A stretch of 64,000 nucleotides of DNA from Streptomyces caeruleatus (GCF_001514235.1 NZ_KQ948931.1:224153-288152), one strand, 5' to 3'. Shown: positions 25,658 through 35,359, counted from the first letter of the stretch. A program made the numbers and translations. Notes: a model not told the origin generated them from the sequence alone.

Positions 25658-26545
25658 ATGCCGGGGCCCGTCATCTGGAACGGCCACATCGTGTTCGGAT
25701 TGATCTCCGTACCCGTCGGCCTGGTCAAGGCGACCGAGTGCAGCACGACGCCACTGCACCTAGTCCACACCGCCGGCGGCTGCCTCGGACGCATCCGCTA
25801 TCGCAAGGTGTGCGAGCTCGACGGGCAGGCTCTCGCCGAGCACCAGATAGGCCGCGGCTACGAGACGCCCACCGGCATTGTGCCGCTCACCGACGCCGAC
25901 CTCGACAACCTGCCGATCGCCACCGCACGCGCCATCCAGTTGGTCGCCGCCATCCCCGCCGCCCGGATCGACCCCCGGGAGATCGGCGCTGGCGGCTACT
26001 ACCTCGCCGCTGACAGCTCCCCCGCCACCGCCCGGCCCTACACCCTGCTCGTACGGGCCCTCAAGCGACGCTCGCAGGTCGCCATTGTCAAGTACGCGAC
26101 CCGCGGGGACCGTGAGCGGCTCGGCATGCTCCGGCCGCTCGGCGACGTCCTGGTCCTCAACGGCCTGCTCTGGCCCGAGGAGGTCCGTGACGTCGAGAGC
26201 GGCATCGCGCCCGCCCCAGCCGACATCAACGAGGCCGAGCTGGCCGCCGCGCTCGAACTCGTCGACACCCTCAGCGCCGACGAGCTGAGCGACATTGACG
26301 ACCTAACCGACCACTACGCCCAAGCCCTCGCCGAACTCGTCGAGGCCAAAGTCCACGTCCGTGAGCTCACCCAGCCCTCCGCACCGCCACAGCGCGAGCA
26401 ACTCGTCGACCTCATGGCTGCACTCCAACAATCCGTCCACGCCGCGCGTGCCCGCCGCGGTGAGCATCTCGACCCCAACGGTGTGGGGCCCGGGACATCG
26501 CCATGCCCCCCCGGGGGACCCCGTGCTCCCTCTTGCCTGGCGTAG
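25658..26545 (+). CDS. ku: Ku-type DNA end-binding protein
   Basis: Prokaryotic Ku binds double-strand break ends as a homodimer and recruits LigD for end joining. This 295-residue protein has the Ku core: VIWNGHIVFGLISVPVGLVKATE at the start, RYRKVCELDG, then the beta-barrel and LVEAKV segment near 240. The start is ATG 25658 behind GGAGGG. No ligD is adjacent. The last about 30 residues (after HLDPNGVG) are Pro/Gly-rich and unlike a normal Ku tail, which may mark a deletion or fusion junction. Streptomyces genomes often carry several Ku paralogues. Confidence 0.88.
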   Translation: MPGPVIWNGHIVFGLISVPVGLVKATECSTTPLHLVHTAGGCLGRIRYRKVCELDGQALAEHQIGRGYETPTGIVPLTDADLDNLPIATARAIQLVAAIPAARIDPREIGAGGYYLAADSSPATARPYTLLVRALKRRSQVAIVKYATRGDRERLGMLRPLGDVLVLNGLLWPEEVRDVESGIAPAPADINEAELAAALELVDTLSADELSDIDDLTDHYAQALAELVEAKVHVRELTQPSAPPQREQLVDLMAALQQSVHAARARRGEHLDPNGVGPGTSPCPPGGPRAPSCLA

Positions 26546-26775
26546 GCGACCTCGACGTCGTAGTCCACCGACCCGGACTCGCCAGGCCGAATTGACGCCT
26601 CCTGCATCCGCGTGTACGGCGGACCCCCCGAGGCCAACCAAGGCGCCATCGTCCGCGCCCCACACCCCGCAGCCCACCGGTCGGCCGCGCGGCGCAGCGT
26701 CGGCGTACGGGCGCAGGATCGGCTAGTGAGCAGCGGAACGGCCGTGCCGGGGCGACAACTTCGACCCGGCCAGGC

Positions 26776-28017
26776 TCAGCGCAGCGGAGGAAGAGGGACG
26801 TCCAGACGGCCTTCCGCGATGAGCCTCTCCACAGTGCGGCGGCCAGAGAGCTGGAGGCGTTGAACTTCCATCCACCTGCGCTCGTGGCTGATGAGGTTGG
26901 TGTAATCAGCGAGCTCTGAGGACAGCACGGAGAAGTGTCCCGCGGGCAGCGCACGAGTGCCCTGACTTCGCAGGACAGTGAGCCGGGCGTCAGCGTTCGT
27001 CGTGCTCACGAGGACGCGGGTCTCCCAGATACACCCGACGCCCTGAATTCGGAGGGTGTTTCTCAGGGCAGCGGGCCCGCTCAGGACCCACCGCACGGTA
27101 GCCATGCACCAGACATGATCCCCGATGCGGTAGGCCTTCAGATCGGTTGCTTGATCGAATGCGACGAACGGGGGCACAGCCCAGCCCAGCACCCGCACGG
27201 TGTCGGTATCAAGCAGCGTGCCCTCGCCCTCGACGAAGAAGCCCATAGTGCCCTCGAAGCCCGGCCCTTCTAGGCTCGGCGGCACGAGCATCAGACGAAT
27301 GGCCTCAGCCTCGATCGCGCTGAGGCTTTCCGGTGCCTGGAGGATAGAACGTACCGCGGCCTCGTCGGCGTCGTCGGTCTGCTGTGCGAACTTCTCCACG
27401 AGGGCGTGCCAGGTGGTGAGGAGCACGAACCGATCCTCGATGTCGGCGAGGTCCTCGTTCATCGGGTACGGGAAGGCGTCCCCGTCGCCGAAGTCCGTCG
27501 TGTTCTTGCTGACGAAGTAGACCGTCTCGTCAGGGTTCTCCCGCGCGTACTCGACGGCCGTGAGCCAGATCGCGGCGTCCCGCCCGCCGATCTTTGCCGT
27601 GTCGCCGCCCTCGTTGATGGTGACCTGCTTGCATGGCGGCAGGAGGTTCGCCTCCCGGATCAATGCCTGCTTGAGCGCGGCCTCGCTCGTTGGGACGAGA
27701 TCGACCACGTCGAGCCACTTCTCACGCCACTCTTCTTGGAAGCGCTGTAGATCCATCTGCGGCAGCGGCACGCGGATCGGCCACGGCGTTCCTTCCGTGA
27801 GGCTGCGCAGGGCCGCTTCCGCCGCCTCGTACTTCCGGCGGTACGGCACTGCCCGATGTGCCGTCAACTCCTCCAGCACCACCCATGGCACGGCCACGCG
27901 CTCAATGCCGGACGCCCTGATGATCTTGACCAGATCCGTGGTGGCGCTGTCGATGCCGGACTTCGTCAGGATGTTCGTGTCCAGGATGATCAAGGCGAGC
28001 GGCTCCGTCTCACGCAT
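26776..28017 (-). CDS. PIN-domain (DUF4935-type) protein
   Basis: This 413-residue protein opens with LIILDTNILTKSG, the first acidic site of PIN nucleases, then VPWVVLEELTAHR. At about 150-195 comes GRDAAIWLTAVEYARENPDETVYFVSKNTTDFGDG, the DUF4935 signature with the remaining acidic residues. The C-terminal half has no recognised domain but looks folded. PIN domains are Mg-dependent RNases. This one is far longer than toxin VapC and has no antitoxin gene beside it, so a regulatory or defence RNase is possible. The start has no evident ribosome-binding site. Confidence 0.75.
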   Translation of the reverse strand: MRETEPLALIILDTNILTKSGIDSATTDLVKIIRASGIERVAVPWVVLEELTAHRAVPYRRKYEAAEAALRSLTEGTPWPIRVPLPQMDLQRFQEEWREKWLDVVDLVPTSEAALKQALIREANLLPPCKQVTINEGGDTAKIGGRDAAIWLTAVEYARENPDETVYFVSKNTTDFGDGDAFPYPMNEDLADIEDRFVLLTTWHALVEKFAQQTDDADEAAVRSILQAPESLSAIEAEAIRLMLVPPSLEGPGFEGTMGFFVEGEGTLLDTDTVRVLGWAVPPFVAFDQATDLKAYRIGDHVWCMATVRWVLSGPAALRNTLRIQGVGCIWETRVLVSTTNADARLTVLRSQGTRALPAGHFSVLSSELADYTNLISHERRWMEVQRLQLSGRRTVERLIAEGRLDVPLPPLR

Positions 28018-28258
28018 GGCTGGGTGGTGTGGTCAGGGTTTCAGGCTCTGTGATCGCCAGCCCCCGGTTTCGGATACCGGCCGCGTTGTCATTCACGCCC
28101 CGCGCGTTCAGCGATGCCCGACATAGTCGTCCTTGACCACTTCGAACTGGAGAAGCGGAAAGATGTCGACGTCGTCGTCAGCGCCGTATCCCATCTCGCA
28201 GCTTCCCTGACAGGGAGGGCCGCCTGGGAGCACCTCGGGCACTCCCAGGCGGCCCGGT

Positions 28259-28486
28259 TCAGCGGCGCTCGATCCAGTAGACCGCCCCCGCGAACACGCC
28301 GGTCAGGGACGCCTTCACCGCTAGGCGCACGAGTTCGTCGCTCGCGGTGTCCAGCAGTCGACGCGCCCGGATCTGGGCCGGGCTAAGCCGCTTGGTCTGC
28401 GGCTTCTCGCCGAGCGGGGGACCGTCCAGGTGCTGGTCAGAGTTGCTTTGACAGTGGGAGCCCGTAGGCTCGTTCTCGGTAGGAAT
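28259..28486 (-). CDS. Small helical protein, copy 1, apparent ATT start
   Basis: The frame ends in WIERR and its conserved part, GPPLGEKPQTKRLSPAQIRA with LLDTASDELVRL, is nearly identical in the copy at 29547-29774. Both run exactly 228 bases from an ATT that follows GGAG by six bases; no ATG, GTG or TTG lies nearby in both. The C-terminal third is hydrophobic (KASLTGVFAGAVYW) and may sit in the membrane. No family was recognised. Similarity between copies continues about 100 bases upstream of the ATT but with an indel, so that part is probably untranslated leader. Confidence 0.5.
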   Translation of the reverse strand: MPTENEPTGSHCQSNSDQHLDGPPLGEKPQTKRLSPAQIRARRLLDTASDELVRLAVKASLTGVFAGAVYWIERR

Positions 28487-28942
28487 CGTTGTCTCCTTCA
28501 GGTTGGCGGTTCTTGCTGTCGAAGTCGGTGGCCTCCTGTTGCGAGCAGGGGGCCGCCGCCGTTGTGGCGGTGGCACCAAAAGGCCGCCGGGAACCATTGT
28601 GTGGGGCGCGACCGACAACGCCGGATAGCTCGGCACCCCGACACGCCCGATGGTGAAGCCGGTCACATAGAGCCGTTCGTGCATGCCGCATCCTGCGCCA
28701 TTGGCACGCTGAACTGCGCAAACGCGATTCAGGGCGGCGGTCTATCGGTCTCCGCCGACGCAATGGATGGCGCGGTACCTGGAGCCCATGAACCACGCCG
28801 CTGCTTCGCCGCTGATCTCGGACAGGTCTGGTGACCTGCACATTCGCGGCTACGCGCCGCCGTTCTCCTCGTTGTCCTCCCGCAGGTGCTTCTTACTCGC
28901 CGAACTTGCCGCCGGCGTGCAGCATGGTCGCCGTGCGCCCGC
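28487..28942. other. Leader of copy 1 and unassigned sequence
   Basis: The first about 100 bases match the upstream region of the second small-protein copy. Beyond that no coding frame has support on either strand. Confidence 0.4.
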
Positions 28943-29112
28943 TCACCAGATGTCCGTCGTCCTTGTGGTTGCTGACTTGGGGTAAGTCGCCTTCTTGGTC
29001 TGGCCCTCGAAGTCAGCGGTGGTCGCCCCGTCTCCTCGCGGAAGGTGAGGTTGTCGCGTACGTAGTCGAAGGTGACGAAGACGTACGCGACGTCGAAGTC
29101 CTTGTAGTCCAC
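28943..29112 (-). pseudogene. Frameshifted short gene (VDYKDFDVAYV relic)
   Basis: A protein-like frame starts at GTG 29112 with VDYKDFDVAYVFVTFDYV and runs to FREET near 29026. It continues sensibly only in another frame, as TTADFEGQTKKATYPK...TTDIW, ending at TGA 28943. The span is 170 bases, two more than a multiple of three, as expected for one deleted base. The family is unknown. It may have preceded the copy-1 small gene in an operon. Confidence 0.4.
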
Positions 29113-29339
29113 CGGCGTGTTCCTGCCCGCCCGATGCCGATGTGCGCGTCCGATCACTGAGACGTCAATCTGTACACATCCCGGTGAGCACGTCCCCGGC
29201 CTTGCACTCGGCGGCGTCCGATGCTGTTGTCTCCGCTTCCGGTAGATGTTCCCGATCATCACGATTCACGTCTCGCACTTGGTGCCTGCGCGACATGCCT
29301 GTTCTCGTCCTGGCGGTCGACGTACGGGATGGTCGATCA

Positions 29340-29460
29340 GCTTGCCGAACTCGGCGAGGCCCATGTCTGCCGGCTTGTGTTCACGAAGTCGTTCGCCTCG
29401 TAGTCGCCCTGACGTCGAGGATCTCGATGAAGTACCCGGGGTCCGTCGGGACTACCTCGA
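29340..29460 (-). pseudogene. Relic with YFIEILDV / GDYEANDF halves
   Basis: Minus-strand frames give DPGYFIEILDV, and then GDYEANDFVN in a shifted frame. The same pattern (IVEILFLKGDYEENVFAKSS) occurs in the relic at 30496-30660. These look like two decayed copies of one gene. Boundaries are approximate. Confidence 0.35.
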
Positions 29461-29546
29461 TCTCCGGCAGAACGCGGTCTGACCAGGCGGCCGTGTCGGT
29501 ACACGGTGGCCGCCTGGGAGCACCACTACTCCCAGGCGGCATGAGC

Positions 29547-29774
29547 TCAGCGGCGCTCGATCCAGTGGACCGCCCACACGTACGCACCGGTCGCGGACGC
29601 CTGCATGACCAGGCGCACGAGTTCGTCGCTCGCGGTGTCCAGCAGTCGACGCGCCCGGATCTGGGCCGGGCTAAGCCGCTTGGTCTGCGGCTTCTCGCCG
29701 AGCGGGGGACCCTCAAGGTGCTGGTCAGGGCTGTTTTGACGGTGGGAGCCCTCAGGCTCTTTCGCGGTGGGAAT
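29547..29774 (-). CDS. Small helical protein, copy 2, apparent ATT start
   Basis: This 75-residue paralogue of the 28259-28486 gene shares the segments GPPLGEKPQTKRLSPAQIRA, LLDTASDELVRL and WIERR. It differs in the N-terminal 20 residues and in the hydrophobic part (VMQASATGAYVWAVHW). AGGAGG lies five bases before the ATT at 29774. Equal length, retained frame and scattered amino-acid replacements suggest it is, or was until recently, translated. No function is known. Confidence 0.5.
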   Translation of the reverse strand: MPTAKEPEGSHRQNSPDQHLEGPPLGEKPQTKRLSPAQIRARRLLDTASDELVRLVMQASATGAYVWAVHWIERR

Positions 29775-30495
29775 CGTGACCTCCTGAGGTCGTCGGTTCT
29801 TGCTGTCGAAGTCGGTGGCCTTCTGTTGCGAGCAGGGAGCCAGCGCCGTGTTGGCGGTGGCTCCAAAAGGCCGCCATGAACAATTCTGTGGTGCGTCACT
29901 GACACGAAGCGGGTCAGCTGGGGCAGTGCGTCGTGTCTGGCATGTCGTTTCTACGGCACGCACCTGACAAACGAGAGGCCCAACTCCGCTTCATGTCGGC
30001 GAGTTGCGCCCACGCGTCGTTTCACGTGAAACCTACTCAACGTCAATTGCAATACGCAGAGGACCAGTTCGGTCGCCCGGCTCACTGATAGTGGCACGCC
30101 CATGGCCCCAGTCGAATCTGGCTGTCCACAGGCGCCTGGGTACAACGGCCTTGCCTCTGGGGATACTTGACCTTCGGCTGTGGGCAACCCGAGGGACGGG
30201 CCTGTGGATAGCGGGTCGCGCCGCACGAAATAGTGGCTCTGAACAGCAGGTTTGTCTGTCCCCAGCCTGTGAGGAAGAAAAAGTCCGCAGTCGGCTCAAG
30301 ATTGCTTCTTCAAGTGCACGGCGAGCGCCACCATCGAAGGTTTGCGTAAGCTGCGAAGTTGCATTGCATCTCTTACATGTGGATGGAGTGCCTACCGCGA
30401 GTCGCAGGTCGGTGCGCGCGGTGTCCGTCTTCGTCCTGGCAGTCGACGTCCGGGATTCTTGCTCCGGTTGCCGAAGCGGGCGTCTCCTGTGCCCG
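29775..30495. other. Non-coding stretch containing a parS site
   Basis: No gene is supported here. The sequence has moderate A/T content, a perfect ParB-binding palindrome at 30019-30032, and scattered DnaA-box-like 9-mers (ctgtccaca near 30121, and the complement of ctatccaca near 30203). Confidence 0.5.
30019..30032. promoter_or_regulatory. parS: parS, ParB-binding site
   Basis: The 14-base palindrome gtttcacgtgaaac is the exact consensus for chromosomal parS in Streptomyces and most bacteria. ParB loads here and spreads to organise and segregate oriC regions. Its presence supports an origin-proximal location. Confidence 0.9.
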
Positions 30496-30660
30496 TCAGC
30501 TCGACTTCGCGAAGACGTTCTCCTCGTAGTCGCCCTTGAGGAACAGGATCTCGACGATGGACTCGACGCCGTTTGTGACGGCGTCGATCGCAGGGGAGGC
30601 GCCGCTGGCCCTCGGCCATGAAGCGCTTTGCGTCCGCGCCGCCGATTTGATGTGTCTCTG
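30496..30660 (-). pseudogene. Relic ending in KGDYEENVFAKSS
   Basis: The frame ending at TGA 30496 reads AIDAVTNGVESIVEILFLKG then DYEENVFAKSS. Upstream, the plausible reading ETHQIGGADAKRFMAEG is in a different frame, implying an indel near 30600. It is the better preserved of two relics of the same unknown gene. Confidence 0.4.
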
Positions 30661-31081
30661 CGAAGGCCACCGGTGCCCCGCCGAGTGCCGCGCTGGCGAG
30701 CTTCAGCCAGAGTCAGCGGCGGGGATGCCCCCACCCACAGCCGAAACGACCTGCCAAGCGAACCGGCAAACCGTCACGTAGGGGGAGAGCTGCTTCGAGG
30801 CACTGAGGCAGGCGCTGTACGCAGGGCCGCGAGGCGCCCGCGCCCGGGCGCGGGTTCTGCACTGGTGCCACCGCATTGCCGGCTGCGCGGCGAGTTGGGG
30901 TGGGAGCCGATCCGTGTCGGTTGTGTGCGTCACCAGCCGTTCCATGGTCACGGAGACGCATGGGGTGGAATGCTTGCCCGGCATCGGCAGGCCGTCCCCC
31001 GCTTCCGTAGTCCTCGTGCGGGATTCAGGCCCGCCCGTGGCGACGGGAGGCTTAATTGCGTCTGGAACAGGGGGTGGTGTG
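30661..31081. other. Upstream region of the WD40 kinase
   Basis: About 420 bases without a supported gene. It should contain the promoter of the kinase gene; an AGGGGG ribosome-binding site ends it. Confidence 0.4.
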
Positions 31082-32992
31082 ATGCGGCAAGGTCAACTCC
31101 TCGGTGGGCGCTACCGGTTGGTGCGGCTGGTCGGTGAGGGTGGGATGGGGCAGGTGTGGGAGGCCCAGGACGAGACCTTGGGCAGACCTGTCGCGGCCAA
31201 GGTGATCTCCCCGCTCGCCGGAGGCGGAAGCCGAGGCAACCAGGCACGCGCCAGGTTCCTTCGGGAGGCACAGCTCACCGCGCGCCTGCAGCACCCGAAC
31301 ATCGTGACCATCCACGACCTCGGCGAAACCGAAGCCGACTCTGAGATCGGGGCTGGCGCCGGCCCTGGCAAGGTGCCGTATCTGGTGATGGAGCTGCTCC
31401 GCGGCGAGGGCTTGAACGTGACCCTGCGCCGGGGCCCGGTCGTCCTGTCGGACGCCGCCCGATGGGGCGCGCAGATGTGCGACGCGCTGGCAGCCGCGCA
31501 CGAGGCCGGAATTCTGCACCGGGACCTCAAGCCGTCGAATATCCTGCTCACGCAGTCCGGCACTGTGAAGATCCTCGACTTCGGTGTCGCCCGGGCGGTC
31601 GACACTGGGGCGACCGCCGACCGGCTCACCCAGACCGGCTTCCTCGTGGGCACCCCCGCGTACATGGCCCCGGAACAGGCACGGGGCTTCCCCGAACCAC
31701 GCAGTGACCTGTACGCGCTCGGCTGCCTCCTCTTCGAGATGATCACGGGGCAGCTGCCGTTCCAGGCCCCCGACGCCGTGGGCCAGATCTCGGCGCACCT
31801 CGTCCAGGAGCCGCCGGCTCCGAGTTCCGTGTCCGGCCATATCCCACCCGCCTGGGACCAGCTAGTACTGACCCTGCTGCACAAGGAGCCCGATCGACGG
31901 CACCGGGACGCAGGGCATCTAGCCGGTGCCCTGCGGCAGCTCGACCGTCCGTCCGAGTCGACGGTGCCTCCCACCAAGGTGGACACAGGTCCGTTCCGAC
32001 AGGCGGACTTCGCCCCGGACGCACCGGGCCCCGGGCCCGGCGAGTACTGCGTTGCCACCACGGGCGGCGAAGAGACCTTGGCAGCGAGCAGTAGCGACGT
32101 CCGGCTATGGGATCCGGCGACCGGGCGACCGGTCGGGCCGTCGCTGACCGGGCACACCGCCGCTGTCTGGGACCTGAAGTTCTCCTTCGACGGCAGCCTT
32201 CTGGTCACTGGCAGCGGCGACAGCTCGGTCCGGCTGTGGGACACAGCCACCGGCAAGCCGCTCCTCCCGCCCCTCACCGGCCACGTAAATGCCGTGGTGG
32301 GCGTGGCGGTCTCACCGGACGGCCGCCTACTCGCCTCCTGCGGCCGGGACAGCGCGGTGCGGCTGTGGGACACGACTACCGGCCGTCCCGTCGGCAAACC
32401 GCTCACTGGCCACACCAACACCGTGGTCAGGGCAGCATTTTCCCCTGACGGCCGTGTGCTGGCCACCACCTCCAGGGACGGAACAGTGCGGCTGTGGGAC
32501 CCGGTCCAGGGCAAGCGAGTCGGCAGACCCCTGACCGGTCACACCGCAGACTCGGAAGGCGTGGCCTTCTCTCCCGACAGTCGCCTGTTGGCCACGACTG
32601 GCCGGGACTGGACGGTGCGATTGTGGGACACGGTCACCAGGAAGCCCGTCGGCATGCCCTTAACCGGCCACACTGACACTGTCTGGGCGGTGGCGTTCTC
32701 CCCGGACGGCCGCCTGCTGGCCACCAGCGGCAAGGACGGCACGGTGCGGCTCTGGGATCCCGCCACCGGCCGGCTCCTCGACCAGCCTCTGACCGCTCCC
32801 ACCGGCGGGTCGGTGACCATCGTGAACTGCTCCGACAGCCGTCTTCTGGCCGCCCGCACCGACCGGCATGGGACGACGCAACTGTCGGATCTTGTCTCCG
32901 GGCAGCTCTTCGGTGAACCGCTGGCCACCGGCATCGGCATCCCGGTTTGGGTGGCCTGCACCCCACGGGCGGCTCTGCCGAATCCGGGTTGA
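31082..32992 (+). CDS. Serine/threonine protein kinase fused to WD40 repeats
   Basis: This 636-residue protein starts at ATG 31082. The kinase domain spans about 8-270: GEGGMGQVWEA glycine loop, AAKV lysine, HRDLKPSN catalytic loop, DFGVAR, then GTPAYMAPEQARG. After an about 70-residue linker come six clear WD40 repeats (LWD endings at about 75% regular spacing, each with LTGHT and FSPDGRLLA) and a degenerate seventh, probably one propeller. There is no membrane helix, so it is cytosolic, and the propeller likely docks substrates. Such fusions are typical of actinobacteria and cyanobacteria. It converges with a second kinase gene. Confidence 0.92.
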   Translation: MRQGQLLGGRYRLVRLVGEGGMGQVWEAQDETLGRPVAAKVISPLAGGGSRGNQARARFLREAQLTARLQHPNIVTIHDLGETEADSEIGAGAGPGKVPYLVMELLRGEGLNVTLRRGPVVLSDAARWGAQMCDALAAAHEAGILHRDLKPSNILLTQSGTVKILDFGVARAVDTGATADRLTQTGFLVGTPAYMAPEQARGFPEPRSDLYALGCLLFEMITGQLPFQAPDAVGQISAHLVQEPPAPSSVSGHIPPAWDQLVLTLLHKEPDRRHRDAGHLAGALRQLDRPSESTVPPTKVDTGPFRQADFAPDAPGPGPGEYCVATTGGEETLAASSSDVRLWDPATGRPVGPSLTGHTAAVWDLKFSFDGSLLVTGSGDSSVRLWDTATGKPLLPPLTGHVNAVVGVAVSPDGRLLASCGRDSAVRLWDTTTGRPVGKPLTGHTNTVVRAAFSPDGRVLATTSRDGTVRLWDPVQGKRVGRPLTGHTADSEGVAFSPDSRLLATTGRDWTVRLWDTVTRKPVGMPLTGHTDTVWAVAFSPDGRLLATSGKDGTVRLWDPATGRLLDQPLTAPTGGSVTIVNCSDSRLLAARTDRHGTTQLSDLVSGQLFGEPLATGIGIPVWVACTPRAALPNPG

Positions 32993-33336
32993 GGTCATGG
33001 CGCGCCCGCCTTGGGATAGCAATCGCTGAACACCGAGACGGGTCCGGAGCCGCGATCGACTACCAGATCCAACGGCCACCGTAGATTCGGGCCACCGGGT
33101 GTTCCCCAGGCGGGGTGATCTCCTCATGACCGTCGCTGTGCTTACGTCAATGTCAGCGGATCAGAGCGCAGTCGTGTTGGGATCACGACGCGGAGTGCGG
33201 CGTCGGTCGGCGTACGTTGAGGTGCACACGAAGGTCACCAAGTGCGCTGACAGTGCGGCCCCCGCCCTGGCCATGGTGTTCAAGCCGGTCGAATCCCCAG
33301 GCCCGGTGGCGGGCCGTGAAGGCTCCCCACCTCGCC

Positions 33337-33375
33337 GCCCTCGTTCGTGCCGGAAAAACCGGTTCGAACGAGGGC
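33337..33375. terminator. Inverted repeat between converging kinase genes
   Basis: An 11-bp perfect stem (33337-33347 with 33365-33375) has an inner ccgg/ccgg pair around five As. It lies eight bases past the frame-restored stop of the leftward kinase, as expected for its terminator, and could serve both genes. Confidence 0.65.
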
Positions 33376-33382
33376 AGCTCAT

Positions 33383-34616
33383 CTAGCTTTGACGGCGGCA
33401 CCAGTGGCCGGTGGACGGGTCTAGGGCTGTGATCATGGCGGCGACCGCCGAAAGGGCCGTCAGTGGGCCGATGACGAAGACGATCACCGGGGGTCCCTTC
33501 GTCGCCGCTCCCACCCCCAGAAGGAATAGGTACAGCAGGGTCACCGCGCCGCCAGCTGTCGCGATCACCCAGCGTCCGGCCACCTTGCGCCGGAGAAGCA
33601 GCAGCGCGCCCGTGACGAACCAGGCCGCCCATGACACGCCCATCAGCGGCTGAGCCTGCGCTAGGACCGGGCCCGCTGCAGCGCACAGCAATGCCAGCGT
33701 GATTGCGGCGGTCGCGCTCCTGCCACCGTGCTTGATCGTCACCGGGCGGCTCTCCGGCCCCGCTTGGCCCGCTGCGGCTGGCACACCGCGAAGGTGTGCC
33801 GTAGCCCTCGACGTCGCAGCGCGGCGGCCTGGGAGCGCGCCGGGGGGTGGCGTGGAGGTGGATTCTCGCAGCAGCTCGCGGCATTCGACGGCGGAAGGCC
33901 GCTCGGCCGGCTGCAGGGAGGTCATCCGATCCAGCAGCATCAGCAGGTCCGGGGGGGACCGAGTCGCGGTCCTTGGGGGCGAGCAGCCCGGAGGAGGCGC
34001 GCGTGCCGGTGACTTTCTCGACCAGGACCAGGCCCAGTGCATAGACATCGGAGGCGGGGGTGGCGGGTTCGCCGTCGAGCTGTTCGGGAGCCATGTAGGC
34101 AGGGGTACCGAACCCCATCCCGGGTGCGGTGACGGTACGCGTGATGGAGTTGTCGTCGCGCGCAATGCCGAAGTCCATCAGCACGGCGGTCCCGTCCGCG
34201 CGGATCATGATGTTCGCGGGCTTGACGTCCCTGTGAACGATCTTCACGTCGTGGATGTGAGCGAGCGCGTCCGCCAGGCTCGCTCCGGTTTCAACGACCG
34301 AGTTCACTTGCGCGACATCCCAAGTCGAGCCGGCCAAGAGTTCCATCACGACGTACGGCACTGAGTGGCCGCCGTGTTCAATCGTTCCGGCGTCGTGGAC
34401 CGTGACGATGCTGCGGTGGTTCAGTTTGGCGAGGGTCTTGGACTCGCGTGCGAACCGGCTGGCTGCTTCCGGGTACTGAGCGATGCCAGTGATGAACTTG
34501 ATGGCGACTAGCCGGTCAAGAGTCTGGTCCAGTGCCTCCCAGACTTCACCGAAGCCGCCGCTGCCGAGCGTGCGTAACAGCTTGTAGCGGCCTGCGATGG
34601 TCATGTCTTCGCGCAC
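33383..34616 (-). pseudogene. Membrane serine/threonine kinase with homopolymer frameshift
   Basis: From GTG 34616 (AGGGAG site) the frame encodes a kinase domain: GSGGFGEVWEA, VAIKF, HRDVKPANI, MDFGIAR, GTPAYMAPEQL. Near residue 220, a run of seven Cs (33957-33951) throws the frame off. Removing one C restores DLLMLLDRMTSLQPAERPS, the end of the kinase fold. It also restores an about 140-residue tail with three or four hydrophobic helices, ending at TAG 33383. The span is 1234 bases, exactly one more than 411 codons. Unrepaired, the product runs on to 33183 as low-quality sequence. Phase variation, decay or a sequencing error are all possible. Confidence 0.8.
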
Positions 34617-35334
34617 GCTTCTCCCTGAACCTCACGGGCCTTGATACGTCTTCAGTTGATGTTGACCCAACAGCCCGTGACTCGGTAGGGGCCGCAGGCG
34701 AAAAGTCAGCTTCCGCATGCGGCGAGCGTCACACTGGGAAGTGCGGGAGTGGCCGGCTGGACCAGATGAGTTCGCAGCTGAACTCGACCGCTAACGTCAT
34801 GTTCGGCGAAGCTTGAACACTGACCCTCGGTCGGAGCTCAGCCGCAGGGGTGAAGTGAGAGTGTCCGTTGCGGCGCCCCGATGCCTCGCCTCGCGGAGTG
34901 AAGACCGTGACTGCTCGGCTGGGGAAGGTGGGAGCGTTGGTTCCCTTTTGGCACACATGTGCACTAGGTCCCGGTGGTGCCCAGGTCCGACGTACCAGTC
35001 CGCCAAACCCTTGAGTAGCCGGTCAGAGGCGCATCAGAATCAGAGGCCTTCGCTTGGGGGCAGGGGCCCGACATGCTGTTCGTGGGGTGTGGTCGGAACA
35101 TCAGGCGAAGTTTGCGATAGCACTGTCAGTTCAGCGGCTTGCGATCGCAGGGATTATGGGCCTGTGGAAGATCAAGGTCGGTCCAAGGTTCGTGGCTGCA
35201 ACGGCTGGCAGGCCCGTGCTGACGTGTCAGCACGGGGCGCGGATCGAAGGGGATCGAGCGGGATGCAGGAGTATGGAACAGGAGTGTTTGTCCGGGTTCT
35301 CCGGCATTTCCGCAGGTCGGGAAGGTAACAATTT
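34617..35334. other. Non-coding region at the island's right end
   Basis: About 700 bases without a supported gene. Open frames exist but have non-Streptomyces codon-position composition. It leads into the tRNA-like remnant, so it may be the terminal part of an inserted element. Confidence 0.4.
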
Positions 35335-35359
35335 CGGGTTCGACTCCCCTAGGCTCCAC
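35335..35359 (+). other. tRNA/tmRNA 3'-end-like remnant, candidate attachment site
   Basis: The sequence around ggttcgactcccctaggctcc has a T-loop (ttcgact) and an acceptor-like 3' end with ccac. The 5' side of the T-stem pairs only partly and no D-arm or anticodon lies upstream. That is what remains when an element integrates at a tRNA or tmRNA 3' end. It coincides with the change from accessory to core genes. The parent RNA gene was not identified. Confidence 0.5.
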
